A stretch of DNA of 44,545 bases. Origin: Caldilineaceae bacterium. Its GTDB lineage: Bacteria > Chloroflexota > Anaerolineae > Caldilineales > Caldilineaceae. The position numbers and the translations under genes were made by a program. The notes below the pieces were generated by a model. The model made no database searches. It worked only from the letters and a program-made list of their open reading frames with translations, and had not been told where the DNA came from. Below are positions 35,172 through 44,100 of this stretch, piece after piece. The stretch covers positions 1 through 44,545 of the forward strand of contig JAHBVG010000052.1 in the NCBI GenBank assembly GCA_019637695.1, written 5' to 3'. Each line of letters begins with the position of its first letter. The stretch's first letter is position 1.

Positions 35172-36164
35172 CTAGATGCGCCCGGCGAGCTGATGGATCT
35201 TGTCGCTGGTGTCGCGCCATGAGACCTTGCTCAGGCCCAGTTTGTGACGGAGTTGTTCTTCTGGAACGCCCTTGCGGAAGTCGCGTACGGCGCAAGTCCA
35301 GCGCAGGGTTTCAAAGCCGACCTGCAAGCGGTTGATCCTGGCGCGTTTGCCCGCTTCGTCCAGGACATATTCCAGGTTGCGCGGTGTACATTCGAAGAGG
35401 AAGCGTTCCGGCTTATACTGGGTCAAATATTGCTCCAACGGCTTGAGCAGATCAGGATGGATGTTGAGGCGGCGATTTTTGTGAGCGTAGCGCACATCGT
35501 TGTAACGGATCTGCACTTCGAGCGACTTTGGCGTTGTGCGGTCAACATCTTCGATGAGCAGATTGGCGCATTCGCTCTTCTTCATCCCCGTTTGTAGCAA
35601 CAGGCTGACCAGCACATAGGGCCGGGCGTCGGGTTTGTCGCGCTCCCAGAGCCAATCCTGGCAAGTGCGGATCAGCCGGTTGATCTCCTCGTCGGTGAGG
35701 ATAGTGGGCAGGGGCGTGCGCACAGATTGCTGCACAATCGCCTCCGCCGGATCATTGCCGATCACGCCGGTATCATGCAGCCAGCTAAAAAAGACTTTGA
35801 GCGTCGTAATGCGGCGCGCCAGCGTCTTGGCGCTGCAAGGACGTCCCCGTTCGCTCTGCATCCATTCCAAGAAATCGTTCAGATGCTGGGTCTGGATCTG
35901 GCGCAACAACGCGGAATCGTCCATAAAGGTGCGCAAAATTTTGAGATCGTTGCGGAACGCCTTAATGGTATTGTCGCTGAAGCCTTTGCCAACCATATAG
36001 TCGTCAAAGGCGGTGACGGCGCTGCCCAAATCGCTGTTGGCGCGCAAAGGGGGCGGGGCGCTGGTCGCCGGATCTAATTCAACGCTGGCTTGAAGATTTT
36101 GATTCGTCTGAACCACGTCTGACACCGTAGAGAGATCAGCGTGGGTTGTCTGTGGGCTATCCAT
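35172..36164 (-). CDS. Tyrosine recombinase-fold protein lacking catalytic residues
   Basis: 330 residues from the ATG at 36164 (AAAGGAG 6 bases upstream; promoter at 36187-36215). N-terminal SAM-like core-binding domain (FDDYMVGKGFSDNTIKAFRN, then TTLKVFFSWLHDTG) and a C-terminal XerC/D-like catalytic fold. The usual first Arg is Lys (TGMKKSECANL), HxLRHT reads ETLRWT, LGHxxxxxT reads LGLSKVSWRDT, and no Tyr nucleophile is visible near the end (DTSDKIHQLAGRI). A beta-hairpin Lys (AHKNRRLNIH) and the second Arg remain. It probably binds DNA without cutting it. It is not beside recognisable attachment sites. Confidence 0.8.
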   Translation of the reverse strand: MDSPQTTHADLSTVSDVVQTNQNLQASVELDPATSAPPPLRANSDLGSAVTAFDDYMVGKGFSDNTIKAFRNDLKILRTFMDDSALLRQIQTQHLNDFLEWMQSERGRPCSAKTLARRITTLKVFFSWLHDTGVIGNDPAEAIVQQSVRTPLPTILTDEEINRLIRTCQDWLWERDKPDARPYVLVSLLLQTGMKKSECANLLIEDVDRTTPKSLEVQIRYNDVRYAHKNRRLNIHPDLLKPLEQYLTQYKPERFLFECTPRNLEYVLDEAGKRARINRLQVGFETLRWTCAVRDFRKGVPEEQLRHKLGLSKVSWRDTSDKIHQLAGRI

Positions 36165-36186
36165 AAGAGACTCCTTTCTGATAGCC

Positions 36187-36215
36187 AATATAGCGGTTAA
36201 CCTCACTTTTGGCAA
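36187..36215 (-). promoter_or_regulatory. Promoter for the recombinase-like gene
   Basis: On the minus strand TTGCCA (complement of 36210-36215), 17 bases, TATATT (complement of 36187-36192). Start near 36180, with the ribosome site shortly after. Confidence 0.65.
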
Positions 36216-36313
36216 TCGCGGCAATGGAATAGATCGCATAGCAATTCTGCCAGATGCGTAGTACGCGAAGGATTGTCAACTGCCGCTTGTAAACCTGCAA
36301 CCTGCTCTGCGCG

Positions 36314-36439
36314 GGTGTAGTTCAAGTTGGGAGCATGTGAAGCGCCGGGGACTTCGCAAAGAAGACGACGACACAAGAGAAAACACGGTCGCACTAGGTA
36401 AAAGTCCCCGGCACTTTCGCCCCAAAGATGAACTACACC
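36314..36439. repeat. Nested inverted-repeat element
   Basis: The outer arms GGTGTAGTTCA (36314-36324 and complement 36429-36439) enclose inner arms GCCGGGGACTT (36344-36354 and complement 36402-36412), each 11 bp and perfect. The central 47 bases are unpaired by inspection. It could be a small mobile palindrome or a structured RNA. Confidence 0.6.
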
Positions 36440-36567
36440 TGCTTCTCGCCTCCCTTTCGCCTGAAACTTGGATTTGTGCTATGATAGTTGCCATCCAATC
36501 GATTTGGGGCCGGATCATATAGTCTACTCCGGCAAACCACTACTGTTAGCATAAGAGGAGGTTTCAG

Positions 36568-36957
36568 ATGAAGGGGTTTTTGAAGTTTCTACTATTCGTC
36601 GGCTTTGTTGCCGGTGTAGTCTATGTCGTGCAAAAGATCCTGGCGCAGCCGACCCGTCAAGGCGCGGGGGCGGGTGTCTTGCCGGAGACGCCTATCACAC
36701 CGCTTGAAGATGCGCCGCTGGGCGGTGAAATCAGCCCGCAGTTGTTGGAGATCCTCGTCGATCCAGAGGATAAGGGCGCGCTTGAACTGGTGGACGAGGG
36801 CAAGTTCCTGTTGAACCCGCGCAACGGCTACCGCTACCCGATCCGCAACGGCATCCCTGTCATGTTGATCGAAGAGGGCAAGAAGTATCAAGATAAGAGC
36901 CGCATCGCCAGCAATGGCAGTGGGCAGAAGAGCGGAACCACAGAAAGCGCTAATTGA
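36568..36957 (+). CDS. Membrane-anchored Trm112-like protein without zinc cysteines
   Basis: 129 residues, ATG with AGGAGG upstream. An N-terminal membrane helix (FLKFLLFVGFVAGVVYVVQK) is followed by a Pro/Gly linker and a Trm112/YcaR-like domain: SPQLLEILVDPEDKGALELV, a beta strand, then NPRNGYRYPIRNGIPVMLIEE. In zinc-binding relatives the first block reads LxCPxCKG; here both cysteines are replaced (LVDPEDKG). The tail is hydrophilic. Trm112-like domains usually support methyltransferases; the role of this membrane form is unknown. Confidence 0.72.
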   Translation: MKGFLKFLLFVGFVAGVVYVVQKILAQPTRQGAGAGVLPETPITPLEDAPLGGEISPQLLEILVDPEDKGALELVDEGKFLLNPRNGYRYPIRNGIPVMLIEEGKKYQDKSRIASNGSGQKSGTTESAN

Positions 36958-37001
36958 AGCAGGACGAGTGAAGTGTGCAGGTCCAGGGTTATCAGCCCGC
37001 C

Positions 37002-37067
37002 ATGCGTAATCCGTAATGCGTAATTCAGAGAGGTACGTCTACCGATTACGCATTACGGATTACGCAT
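37002..37067. repeat. 23-bp perfect hairpin made of heptamers
   Basis: The left arm (37002-37024) has three GCGTAAT/CCGTAAT units; the right arm (37045-37067) is its exact complement; the loop is 20 bases. It ends 34 bases before the NamZ-like start, so it would sit in that gene's leader. Confidence 0.85.
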
Positions 37068-37100
37068 TCTATTCATCCCACTCAGGAGGCATCCACGGTC

Positions 37101-38300
37101 ATGAGCAACCAGCTTACGCCCGTCCGCTATGGCATCGACATGCTACTTTCTGGTCTTGTGAACATGCTGCAAGGCAAACGCATGGGGATGGTTACCAATG
37201 ACGCTGCCACCACGGGCGTTGCCTATTCCCGATTGACGCCAAGCCGGTTGGCGCTACAGCGGGCGGGCATTCCGCCGGTACTCCTCTTTGCGCCGGAACA
37301 TGGCATCGGCGCAGCAGCCGCGGACGGCGCTGTTATTGAGGATGAGGTCGATCCGCTAACGGGGATCCCTGTGCGCAGCCTCTACGGCGACCACTTCCGC
37401 CCCTCTGCGGATCAACTCGCCAATCTCGATCTACTTCTCTTTGACATCCCCGATGTGGGCGTCCGCTTCTACACATACATTTGGACGCTCTCGTACGTGA
37501 TGGAGACCTGTGAGGAAACCGGCACGCCACTCTGGGTATTGGATCGCCCTAACCCGATTGGGGGCAATCTTGGCGATGCCGAAGGCCCTATGCTCGATCC
37601 GTCCATTTCCAGCTTTGTCGGGCGCTGGAACATTCCTGTGCGTCACTCGCTCACCGCGGGGGAACTGGCGCGTCTCTGGTACGCCGAGAAAGGCTTTACC
37701 TTTGAGTTGAGCGTGATCAAGGCCAATGGTTGGGAACGCACGCTCTATTGGCACGAAACGGGAAATCCCTTCGTCCCCACTTCGCCAGCGTTGCCATCAT
37801 ATGAAGTGGCGTTGGTCTACCCCGGCACCTGCTTCTTTGAGGGGACGAATGTAAGCGAAGGGCGGGGAACGTCGTCGCCCTTTATGCAGATCGGCGCGCC
37901 CTGGATCGACGCCGGCGCGCTGGCTGATTGCTTCAACAGCCACGGGCTACCCGGCGTGATGGCGCGCCCGGTCAACTTTCAGCCATCGGCGAGCAAATAC
38001 GCTGGGGAAATTTGCCGGGGCGTCATGCTCCACGTGCGCCATCCCAAACAGAACCGTCCCGTCCTCAGCGGGCTGCGTCTGCTGGCGGATCTGATCGCCC
38101 TCCATCCACAGGAATTCGCGTGGCTGCCCTACCCCACCGCCGACAACAAGCCGGGCTATGGACATTTCGACCGCCTTGTGGGCCAACTTGACATCCGTGA
38201 GATCCTGCTTCAACAGCCTGAAGACCTCCCCCGCCTCCTCCGCCGTTGGACGCAAACCCCCAATTGGGCAGATCGAGTAGAGAGACATCTGTTGTACTGA
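37101..38300 (+). CDS. NamZ/DUF1343 family glycosidase
   Basis: 399 residues, ATG with AGGAGG upstream. DUF1343 signatures: LLFAPEHGIGAAAADG, FDIPDVGVRFYTYIWT, VLDRPNPIGG, FFEGTNVSEGRGT and RPVNFQPSASKYAGE. Characterised members are exo-beta-N-acetylmuramidases that release MurNAc from peptidoglycan fragments. No signal peptide is visible, so it would act in the cytosol on imported fragments or on a related amino sugar. A short palindrome follows at 38351. Confidence 0.9.
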   Translation: MSNQLTPVRYGIDMLLSGLVNMLQGKRMGMVTNDAATTGVAYSRLTPSRLALQRAGIPPVLLFAPEHGIGAAAADGAVIEDEVDPLTGIPVRSLYGDHFRPSADQLANLDLLLFDIPDVGVRFYTYIWTLSYVMETCEETGTPLWVLDRPNPIGGNLGDAEGPMLDPSISSFVGRWNIPVRHSLTAGELARLWYAEKGFTFELSVIKANGWERTLYWHETGNPFVPTSPALPSYEVALVYPGTCFFEGTNVSEGRGTSSPFMQIGAPWIDAGALADCFNSHGLPGVMARPVNFQPSASKYAGEICRGVMLHVRHPKQNRPVLSGLRLLADLIALHPQEFAWLPYPTADNKPGYGHFDRLVGQLDIREILLQQPEDLPRLLRRWTQTPNWADRVERHLLY

Positions 38301-38318
38301 TTGGGGATCGGGGACTGG
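38299..38318. repeat. Short heptamer array (GGGGATC, GGGGACT)
   Basis: Two full units of the GGGGACT class plus partial ones, directly at the NamZ-like stop codon. Same unit type as at 7953-7997. Confidence 0.6.
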
Positions 38319-38350
38319 TAGTCTGCCCAATTTATCTTGTCGGATATTCG

Positions 38351-38406
38351 GTAGGGGCGTACCCCCCGTGTATGCCCCTACGGGCGGGCACAGGGAACCG
38401 CCCTAC
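38351..38406. repeat. Double palindrome with GTAGGGG ends
   Basis: GTAGGGGCGTAC pairs with GTATGCCCCTAC (38351-38381) and is followed at once by GGGCGG...CCGCCCTAC (38382-38406). It begins with GTAGGGG and ends with CCCTAC, like the 24776-24865 element. It lies between two convergent genes. Confidence 0.65.
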
Positions 38407-38450
38407 TCACAGCAGGCGCAGCAAGCTAAGATAGCTCAGCAGAATCATCT

Positions 38451-39932
38451 TTACCACGGCGCAATCCGCGACGGCAGCGGATCGACTGTCCACGCCATGC
38501 GGTCGCAGAGGCGCAGCAACAGATCGTTCTTGACAGCGGCGTAACTGGGATTGCGCCACTGGTTGACGGTCTCGGCGGGGTCAACTTCGAGATCGTAGAG
38601 TTCCCCGGTGTGCAGACCATGAGCAACGACAAGTTTGTAGCATCCGTTGCGCAACATGGTCAGGTGCGCCTGGGGTTCTTGGTGCCAGGGCATGGCGTTG
38701 TAATATTCGCAGTAGATCTCCTCGCGGTGAACGTCGAGCGGCGCCATCCCTGTGAGGATAGGCCAGAGCGACTTCCCCTGCATGGCCGGGTGGCGATCCA
38801 TCCCCGCAGCGTCGAGCAGGGTGGGGGCCAGGTCGACAAGTTCCACCAGCGCCGCGCTGACCTGGCCGGCGGCAACGCCCGGCCCATTGACGATCAACGG
38901 CACACGGATGGCCGGTTCGTAGAAATAAGGGCCTTTGAGATAGATGCCGTGATCCCCCAACATCTCGCCGTGATCCGACATGTAGATGATCAGTGTATTC
39001 TGGCGCTGCCCTGTACGCGCCAATGCCTCGATCATGAGCCCCACGCTGGCGTCGAGCAGATCGCACATGGCCCAATAGGCAGCGCGCAGCAGCCTGTGAT
39101 CCTCGGCGCTCATCTCATTGTAGGGATATTGGCCGGGTGTGTTGTACGCCTGCCGATGATCGGTCCTCTGGAAGAGTGGCTTGTCCTCCAACTCGCCAGG
39201 TGTGTAATTGGGCAGCGGAATCTCATCCAACCGATCCATGTAGCGCTCCAATAGTTCCTGCGGTGGATCGAAAGGATGGTGGGGATCGAAGGGATTGACT
39301 GAGAAGAACCAGGGCCGTCCATCTTCGGCGTGGCGTTCGATGAAGTCCGCGGCCATCTCCGCGCACCAGGTCGTCTGATGATCGGCAGCGGGGACGCTTG
39401 TCTGGACGTAGCGCGATCCGTTGAAGGGCGTGCGGCTGTAGCGCCGTCCTCGACTGCGCAGCCAGGGCGTGTACGTGTCCCCCCGCCAGGGGCTCTCCGC
39501 GCCACCCGTGTCGGTGGTCGTGTATTTCGAGGGCAAGGGCGTGTGCGACCAATAAAACTCGGCGTAGCCATCCTCGATGCGTCTCTCGGTCATGGGCGCA
39601 ACCGACGGATTCGCGGCGGCCAGATGCAGCTTCCCCGCCAGACCGCCAGTGTAGCCCGCTTCCGCCAACAGACGGGTCACCAGTACTTCATCCGCGGGGA
39701 TATTCTGGCCGTTCTGTCGCGTCCGCGTCGTGCGCGGATAACGCCCCGTCAAAAATGACGCCCGGCTGGGCGTACAGACGGGACTTTGACAATAGGCATG
39801 GGTAAAGCGCGTTCCTTCTGCCGCCAACTGATCCAGGTGGGAGGTGTGGATGAAGGGATTGCCATAGCAGCCCAATGTATCAAAGCGCTGCTGATCACTA
39901 CAGATCCAGAGGATGTTTGGGCGCTTGGTCAT
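38451..39932 (-). CDS. Sulfatase (formylglycine type)
   Basis: 493 residues. Sulfatase family: PNILWICSDQQRFDTLGCYG (metal-binding Asp), SPVCTPSRASFLTGRYP, whose Cys53 (C-x-P-S-R) is the residue converted to formylglycine, and YMSDHGEMLGDHG (metal ligands). Near the C-terminus is a substrate-side domain with QEPQAHLTMLRNGCYKLV. It hydrolyses a sulfate ester, most likely on a sugar given its neighbours. No signal peptide, so it is cytosolic. Its start codon abuts a heptamer array. Confidence 0.93.
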   Translation of the reverse strand: MTKRPNILWICSDQQRFDTLGCYGNPFIHTSHLDQLAAEGTRFTHAYCQSPVCTPSRASFLTGRYPRTTRTRQNGQNIPADEVLVTRLLAEAGYTGGLAGKLHLAAANPSVAPMTERRIEDGYAEFYWSHTPLPSKYTTTDTGGAESPWRGDTYTPWLRSRGRRYSRTPFNGSRYVQTSVPAADHQTTWCAEMAADFIERHAEDGRPWFFSVNPFDPHHPFDPPQELLERYMDRLDEIPLPNYTPGELEDKPLFQRTDHRQAYNTPGQYPYNEMSAEDHRLLRAAYWAMCDLLDASVGLMIEALARTGQRQNTLIIYMSDHGEMLGDHGIYLKGPYFYEPAIRVPLIVNGPGVAAGQVSAALVELVDLAPTLLDAAGMDRHPAMQGKSLWPILTGMAPLDVHREEIYCEYYNAMPWHQEPQAHLTMLRNGCYKLVVAHGLHTGELYDLEVDPAETVNQWRNPSYAAVKNDLLLRLCDRMAWTVDPLPSRIAPW

Positions 39933-39933
39933 G

Positions 39934-40024
39934 ATTGGGTATTAGATATTGGATAGTGCGTAGTGCGTGAACCATTGTCACTTACCGCCTGCAATACAGT
40001 CGTTCGCCGTCTGCGGTCCGCCGT
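39934..40024. repeat. Heptamer arrays between sulfatase and DapA-like genes
   Basis: 39934-39968 has five units (ATTGGGT, ATTAGAT, ATTGGAT, AGTGCGT twice), and about 40011-40027 has GTC-class units. The first begins 2 bases from the sulfatase start codon, leaving no room for a normal ribosome site outside the array. Confidence 0.7.
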
Positions 40025-40031
40025 CATCCTA

Positions 40032-40934
40032 TCATCCAACCGTAAACAGCGGCTCCACATCGGCGAGGATGGCGTCAAGCTCTTTGAGATCCATCTCGTC
40101 GAGGACTTTGCCAGGGGCGCGGCTGATGTTGGCGCTGAAGATGCCGCGGCGCAGCAGCACCTCTTTGTAGGTGGCAACGCCGTGCATACGCTCAAAGTTG
40201 ATCAAGGGCAGCAATTGGTTGAAGAGTTTGCGCGCGCCAACTTCGTCGCCGGCCTCTAGCCGATCCCAGATGGCGACGTGGACCTCGGTGGATTGGCAGG
40301 CGGGCATGTTGCCGTGAGCGCCGCGCCGCCATTCGTCGATCATGTAGATGCCGCCCTGCCCGCCAAAGACGCCCTTGCACGCGTCCCCGGCGGCGGCCAG
40401 CGTGCGGCTGATGGTGCGTGGTTCGGGCAGCGTCTCTTCCTTTAGATATTCCACCCGTTCCAACTCACGGCACATGCGCGCCAGCAGATCCGAGGACATT
40501 GGCGTGCCCGCCGGTCCTGCATAGTTTTGGATGCAGACCGGGATCTCCAACGCATCGGAGAGCGCTTTGTAGTATTGGTAGCAGCCTTCGGGACCGGGCG
40601 AGAGGATCGAAGGCGGCATAGCCATCACCCCATCCGCGCCGATCTTCTGCGAGAAGAGGCTAAGTTCCACGGCGGGCAACATGTGGCCGGAGGTTGTCGC
40701 CGCCACCACGGGGATCGCTCCGCCCGCCTCGTGGACGACGATCTCGATCCAACGTTTTCGTTCATCGTCCGAGAGGGTGGGGAACTCGCTGGCGTTGGCG
40801 GGGCCGACCAACCCGGCGGCGCCGGCCTCAATGCAGAAGCGCACCTCTTTGCGCAACGATGCTTCATCCAATTCATAGCTTTCGGTAAAGGGGGTCACTA
40901 CAATCACAAAGATGCCGCGCCAGGGCTGGCTCAT
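40032..40934 (-). CDS. DapA family (dihydrodipicolinate synthase/N-acetylneuraminate lyase) protein
   Basis: 300 residues from the ATG at 40934 (GGAGG upstream; a longer frame to 41018 lacks one). TIM-barrel class I aldolase: GLVGPANASEFPTL (pyruvate carboxylate loop), VVAATTSGHML, IQNYAGPAGTPMS with the conserved Tyr, and VEYLKEETLP with the Schiff-base Lys. Members cleave or form bonds using pyruvate (DapA, sialic acid lyase, keto-sugar-acid aldolases). Placed beside glycan enzymes, a sugar-acid aldolase role is more likely than lysine synthesis. Divergent from lacZ. Confidence 0.9.
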   Translation of the reverse strand: MSQPWRGIFVIVVTPFTESYELDEASLRKEVRFCIEAGAAGLVGPANASEFPTLSDDERKRWIEIVVHEAGGAIPVVAATTSGHMLPAVELSLFSQKIGADGVMAMPPSILSPGPEGCYQYYKALSDALEIPVCIQNYAGPAGTPMSSDLLARMCRELERVEYLKEETLPEPRTISRTLAAAGDACKGVFGGQGGIYMIDEWRRGAHGNMPACQSTEVHVAIWDRLEAGDEVGARKLFNQLLPLINFERMHGVATYKEVLLRRGIFSANISRAPGKVLDEMDLKELDAILADVEPLFTVG

Positions 40935-41081
40935 GGGTCTGCCTCCGCAGAGTGGGGATCGGATTCCAGTGTTGCCATCCCAGTTTAGCACGAAACCGCC
41001 AAATTTCTGAACAGGCAATTACCCTCTCCAATTGCCAATCCCAGAGGATGGGCGTAAGATAAGCAAAGTACTGTTTTCTCC

Positions 41082-41109
41082 CTGACAGTCCCTCTGTCTC
41101 ACTGATAAT
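41082..41109 (+). promoter_or_regulatory. Possible promoter close to lacZ
   Basis: CTGACA (41082-41087), 16 bases, GATAAT (41104-41109). The start would fall near 41116, leaving only a few bases before the ATG at 41123; an upstream promoter is equally possible. Confidence 0.35.
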
Positions 41110-41122
41110 GGAGCAGTCAACG

Positions 41123-44100
41123 ATGACACAACAACGCAATGATTGGGAAAATCCACGCGTCGTGGGGCGCAACAAGGAAGCCGCTCACGCCACCGCCATC
41201 CCCTATGCCGACGCTGAGATGGCTGCACGCGGCGACCGCAAGGCGTCTCCTTTTTACCGTTCGCTCAACGGTGAATGGCGCTTCCATTGGGATCCGAACC
41301 CGCGCGATGCGGTGCAGGGCTTTGAGGACCCCGCCTTCAACGCCAGCAATTGGGATACAATCCCGGTGCCGTCCAACTGGCAGTTGATCGGCCCTGACAT
41401 CGAGCGGGGCATCTCCAAGTATGACAAGCCCATGTACACCAACGTCCAATATCCTTTCCCCATCGACCGGCTGCCCGGCGTCCCCGAAGAGGACAACCCC
41501 ACCGGTTCTTATCGCCACACCTTCACCGTCCCCGCAGAATGGCATGGGCGCAAGATCTTCCTCACCTTCGACGGCGTAGATTCGGCCTTCTACCTTTGGA
41601 TCAACGGGCGCATGGTCGGGTACAGCGAGGACAGCCGTCTGCCCGCCGAGTTCGACATCACCCGTTATGTGGAGGCGGGCGAAAACACGCTGGCCGTGCG
41701 CGTCCTGCGCTGGAGCAACGGCAGCTATGTTGAGGATCAAGACTTTTGGCGGTTGAGTGGCATCTTCCGCGATGTCTATTTGTGGAGCGCGCCGACCGTC
41801 CATGTGCGCGATTTCTGGGCGCGGCCCGAACTTGACGCCGATTATGGCGACGCTACGCTGATCGTACGCGCCAAGATCCGCAACTATCAGGACCGCGTGG
41901 CGCAGGCCCAATTGCAAGTCGATCTGCTGGATGCAGCGGGCGAAGCCGTGGGCGAATCGGTGAGCAGATCAGTCAACCTCTTCGACGACATCGAACACAT
42001 GACGGAACTCTCGATGGCGGTGGCGAACCCGATCAAATGGTCGGCAGAGCATCCTTATCTTTACACGCTGCTGCTCACCTTGCGCAACGGCGATGGGATG
42101 ATCCTTGAGGTTCAGAGTTGCAAGGTCGGCTTCCGCAAAGTGGAGATCATCGACGGCCAGCTCAAGATCAACGGTGTGCGCATCCGCATCGGCGGCGTCA
42201 ACCGCCACGAGCATGATCCCATCACCGGCCACACGGTCAGCGAGGAGTCGATGATCGAGGACATCCTGATCATGAAGCGGCACAACATCAACGCCGTGCG
42301 CACCTCGCACTATCCCAACTACCCGCGCTGGTATGAACTCTGCGATGAGTACGGCCTCTACGTAATGGACGAGGCCAATATCGAATCCCACGGTGTGTGG
42401 GACAAACTGACCAAAGATCCCGAATGGGAAACCGCCTTTTTGGAGCGAGTGAGCCGCATGGTCGAGCGCGACAAAAACCACCCCTGTGTGATCTCCTGGT
42501 CGCTGGGCAACGAATCGGGCTTTGGACCGAACCACGAGATCTGCGCCGAGTGGTGTCACCGCAACGATCCGACGCGCCCGGTCCACTATCACCCGGCGGA
42601 AGATCACGCCTGCGTCGATATTCTTGGCCCCATGTATCCCTCGGTACAGCGCATCATCGACATGGCGCAGATCCCCGGCGAGACGCGGCCGGTGATCATG
42701 TGTGAATACGCGCACAGCATGGGCAACAGCACGGGCAATTTGCAAGAGTATTGGCAGGTGGTGGACGACTATCCTCGAGTGCAGGGTGGCTTCATCTGGG
42801 ATTGGGTAGATCAAGGACTGCGCCGGGTGACGGAGAACGGTGAAGTCTGGTATGCCTACGGCGGCGATTATGGGGATACGCCCAACGATGGTAACTTTTG
42901 CGCCAATGGGCTGATCAGCGCCGACCGCACGCCGCATCCCGCTTTGTTAGAATATAAAAAAGTCCTCGAACCCGTGCGCGTGGAAGCGAGCGAGCCGGCC
43001 GCAGGCCGGGTCAAGATCACCAATCGCCAATTCTTTTCGGATCTGAGCCATCTTAAACTGAGTTGGGATCTGACAGCGGACGGCGAGATGTTGCAATCGG
43101 GCGCAGAGCCATTGCCCGTTTTGGCCCCCGGCGAGAGTGGAGAGGTGCAGGTGGCAGGGGGCAGGTTGCGGACAGGGGAAGGAGAAAGTTTCCTCACCCT
43201 CCGCTTCACCCTGGCTGTGGATACGCCGTGGGCCGCTGCCGGCCACGAAGTCGCCTTTGCCCAATTCCCCATGCCAGTGACGCGCGCCGAATCGCCCAAG
43301 CCACCCTCACAGACCTTCGCCCCGCTGACCTTGAAGACGCTCATCGATTCGGCGGCCGGCGGTCGGCGGTCGGCGGTCACCGGCCAGAATTTCGAGTTGA
43401 TCTTCGACGAAGAGCGCGGAACCGTCGCCAGCTTCGTTGTCGGCGGCAAAGAGTTGATCGTTGTCGGTCCGCGGTTGAACCTCTGGCGCGCGCCCACCGA
43501 CAACGATCTCAATACCTGGGGCGATCAGCGGGCGGCGATGCGCTGGCGTGAAGTGGGGATGGATCTGTTGGAAGAACATGTAGACGGCGCTGAGGTCACC
43601 CAACTGGAGGATGGACGCGTCCAATTCCGTGTGCGCACGGTCAGCACGGCGCAGATCGACGTCGACGCGGTGGCGGCGCAGCGCTGGCAAGAGATGCAGG
43701 GACAGTTGGCCGGTCTGCTCGGCCATCGAGTGGCCGAAGAAGATCTAAAGGCGCTGAGCCATCGTCTGGGCCTCAACTACGTGGATCTGGCCGGGGATAG
43801 CCAGATCGAGCAGGCCAAATCGTTGGTTGCCGCATTGGCCGAGCGGGAGCGCATCCCCGATCTGCTCAAGATCATCCACGAGCTGACGCAGGGGCCGCTC
43901 AGCGAGTTGCCCCACGACGTCAAAGAGCAGATCCGCCACAATATGAACAAGAGCCAGGCCGAACTGGCGGCGTCGGGCGGTCCCAAGAGTGCGGCACGCT
44001 TCGACACCGAGTACCTCTACACCGTCCACGGCAACGGTGACGTGACCATCGACACGCACGTTCTCCCCGGCGGGGATCAGCCACCCTTCCTGCCCCGTGT

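Larger units (their letters stand above)
36165..36567. other. Intergenic region with a promoter and a nested palindrome
   Basis: 403 bases between divergent genes. It holds the recombinase promoter (36187-36215, minus strand), a ~126-base nested inverted repeat (36314-36439), and an extended -10 candidate TGCTATGAT (36477-36485) for the next gene. A 61-codon frame at 36337-36522 has no support. Confidence 0.6.

Noticed and set aside
35172..36239. Integrase marking a prophage or integrative element
   Set aside because: Catalytic residues are missing and no phage genes, tRNA or attachment repeats lie around it.
36337..36522. 61-codon frame in the nested palindrome
   Set aside because: Spans both arms of the inverted repeat and has no ribosome site or motif.
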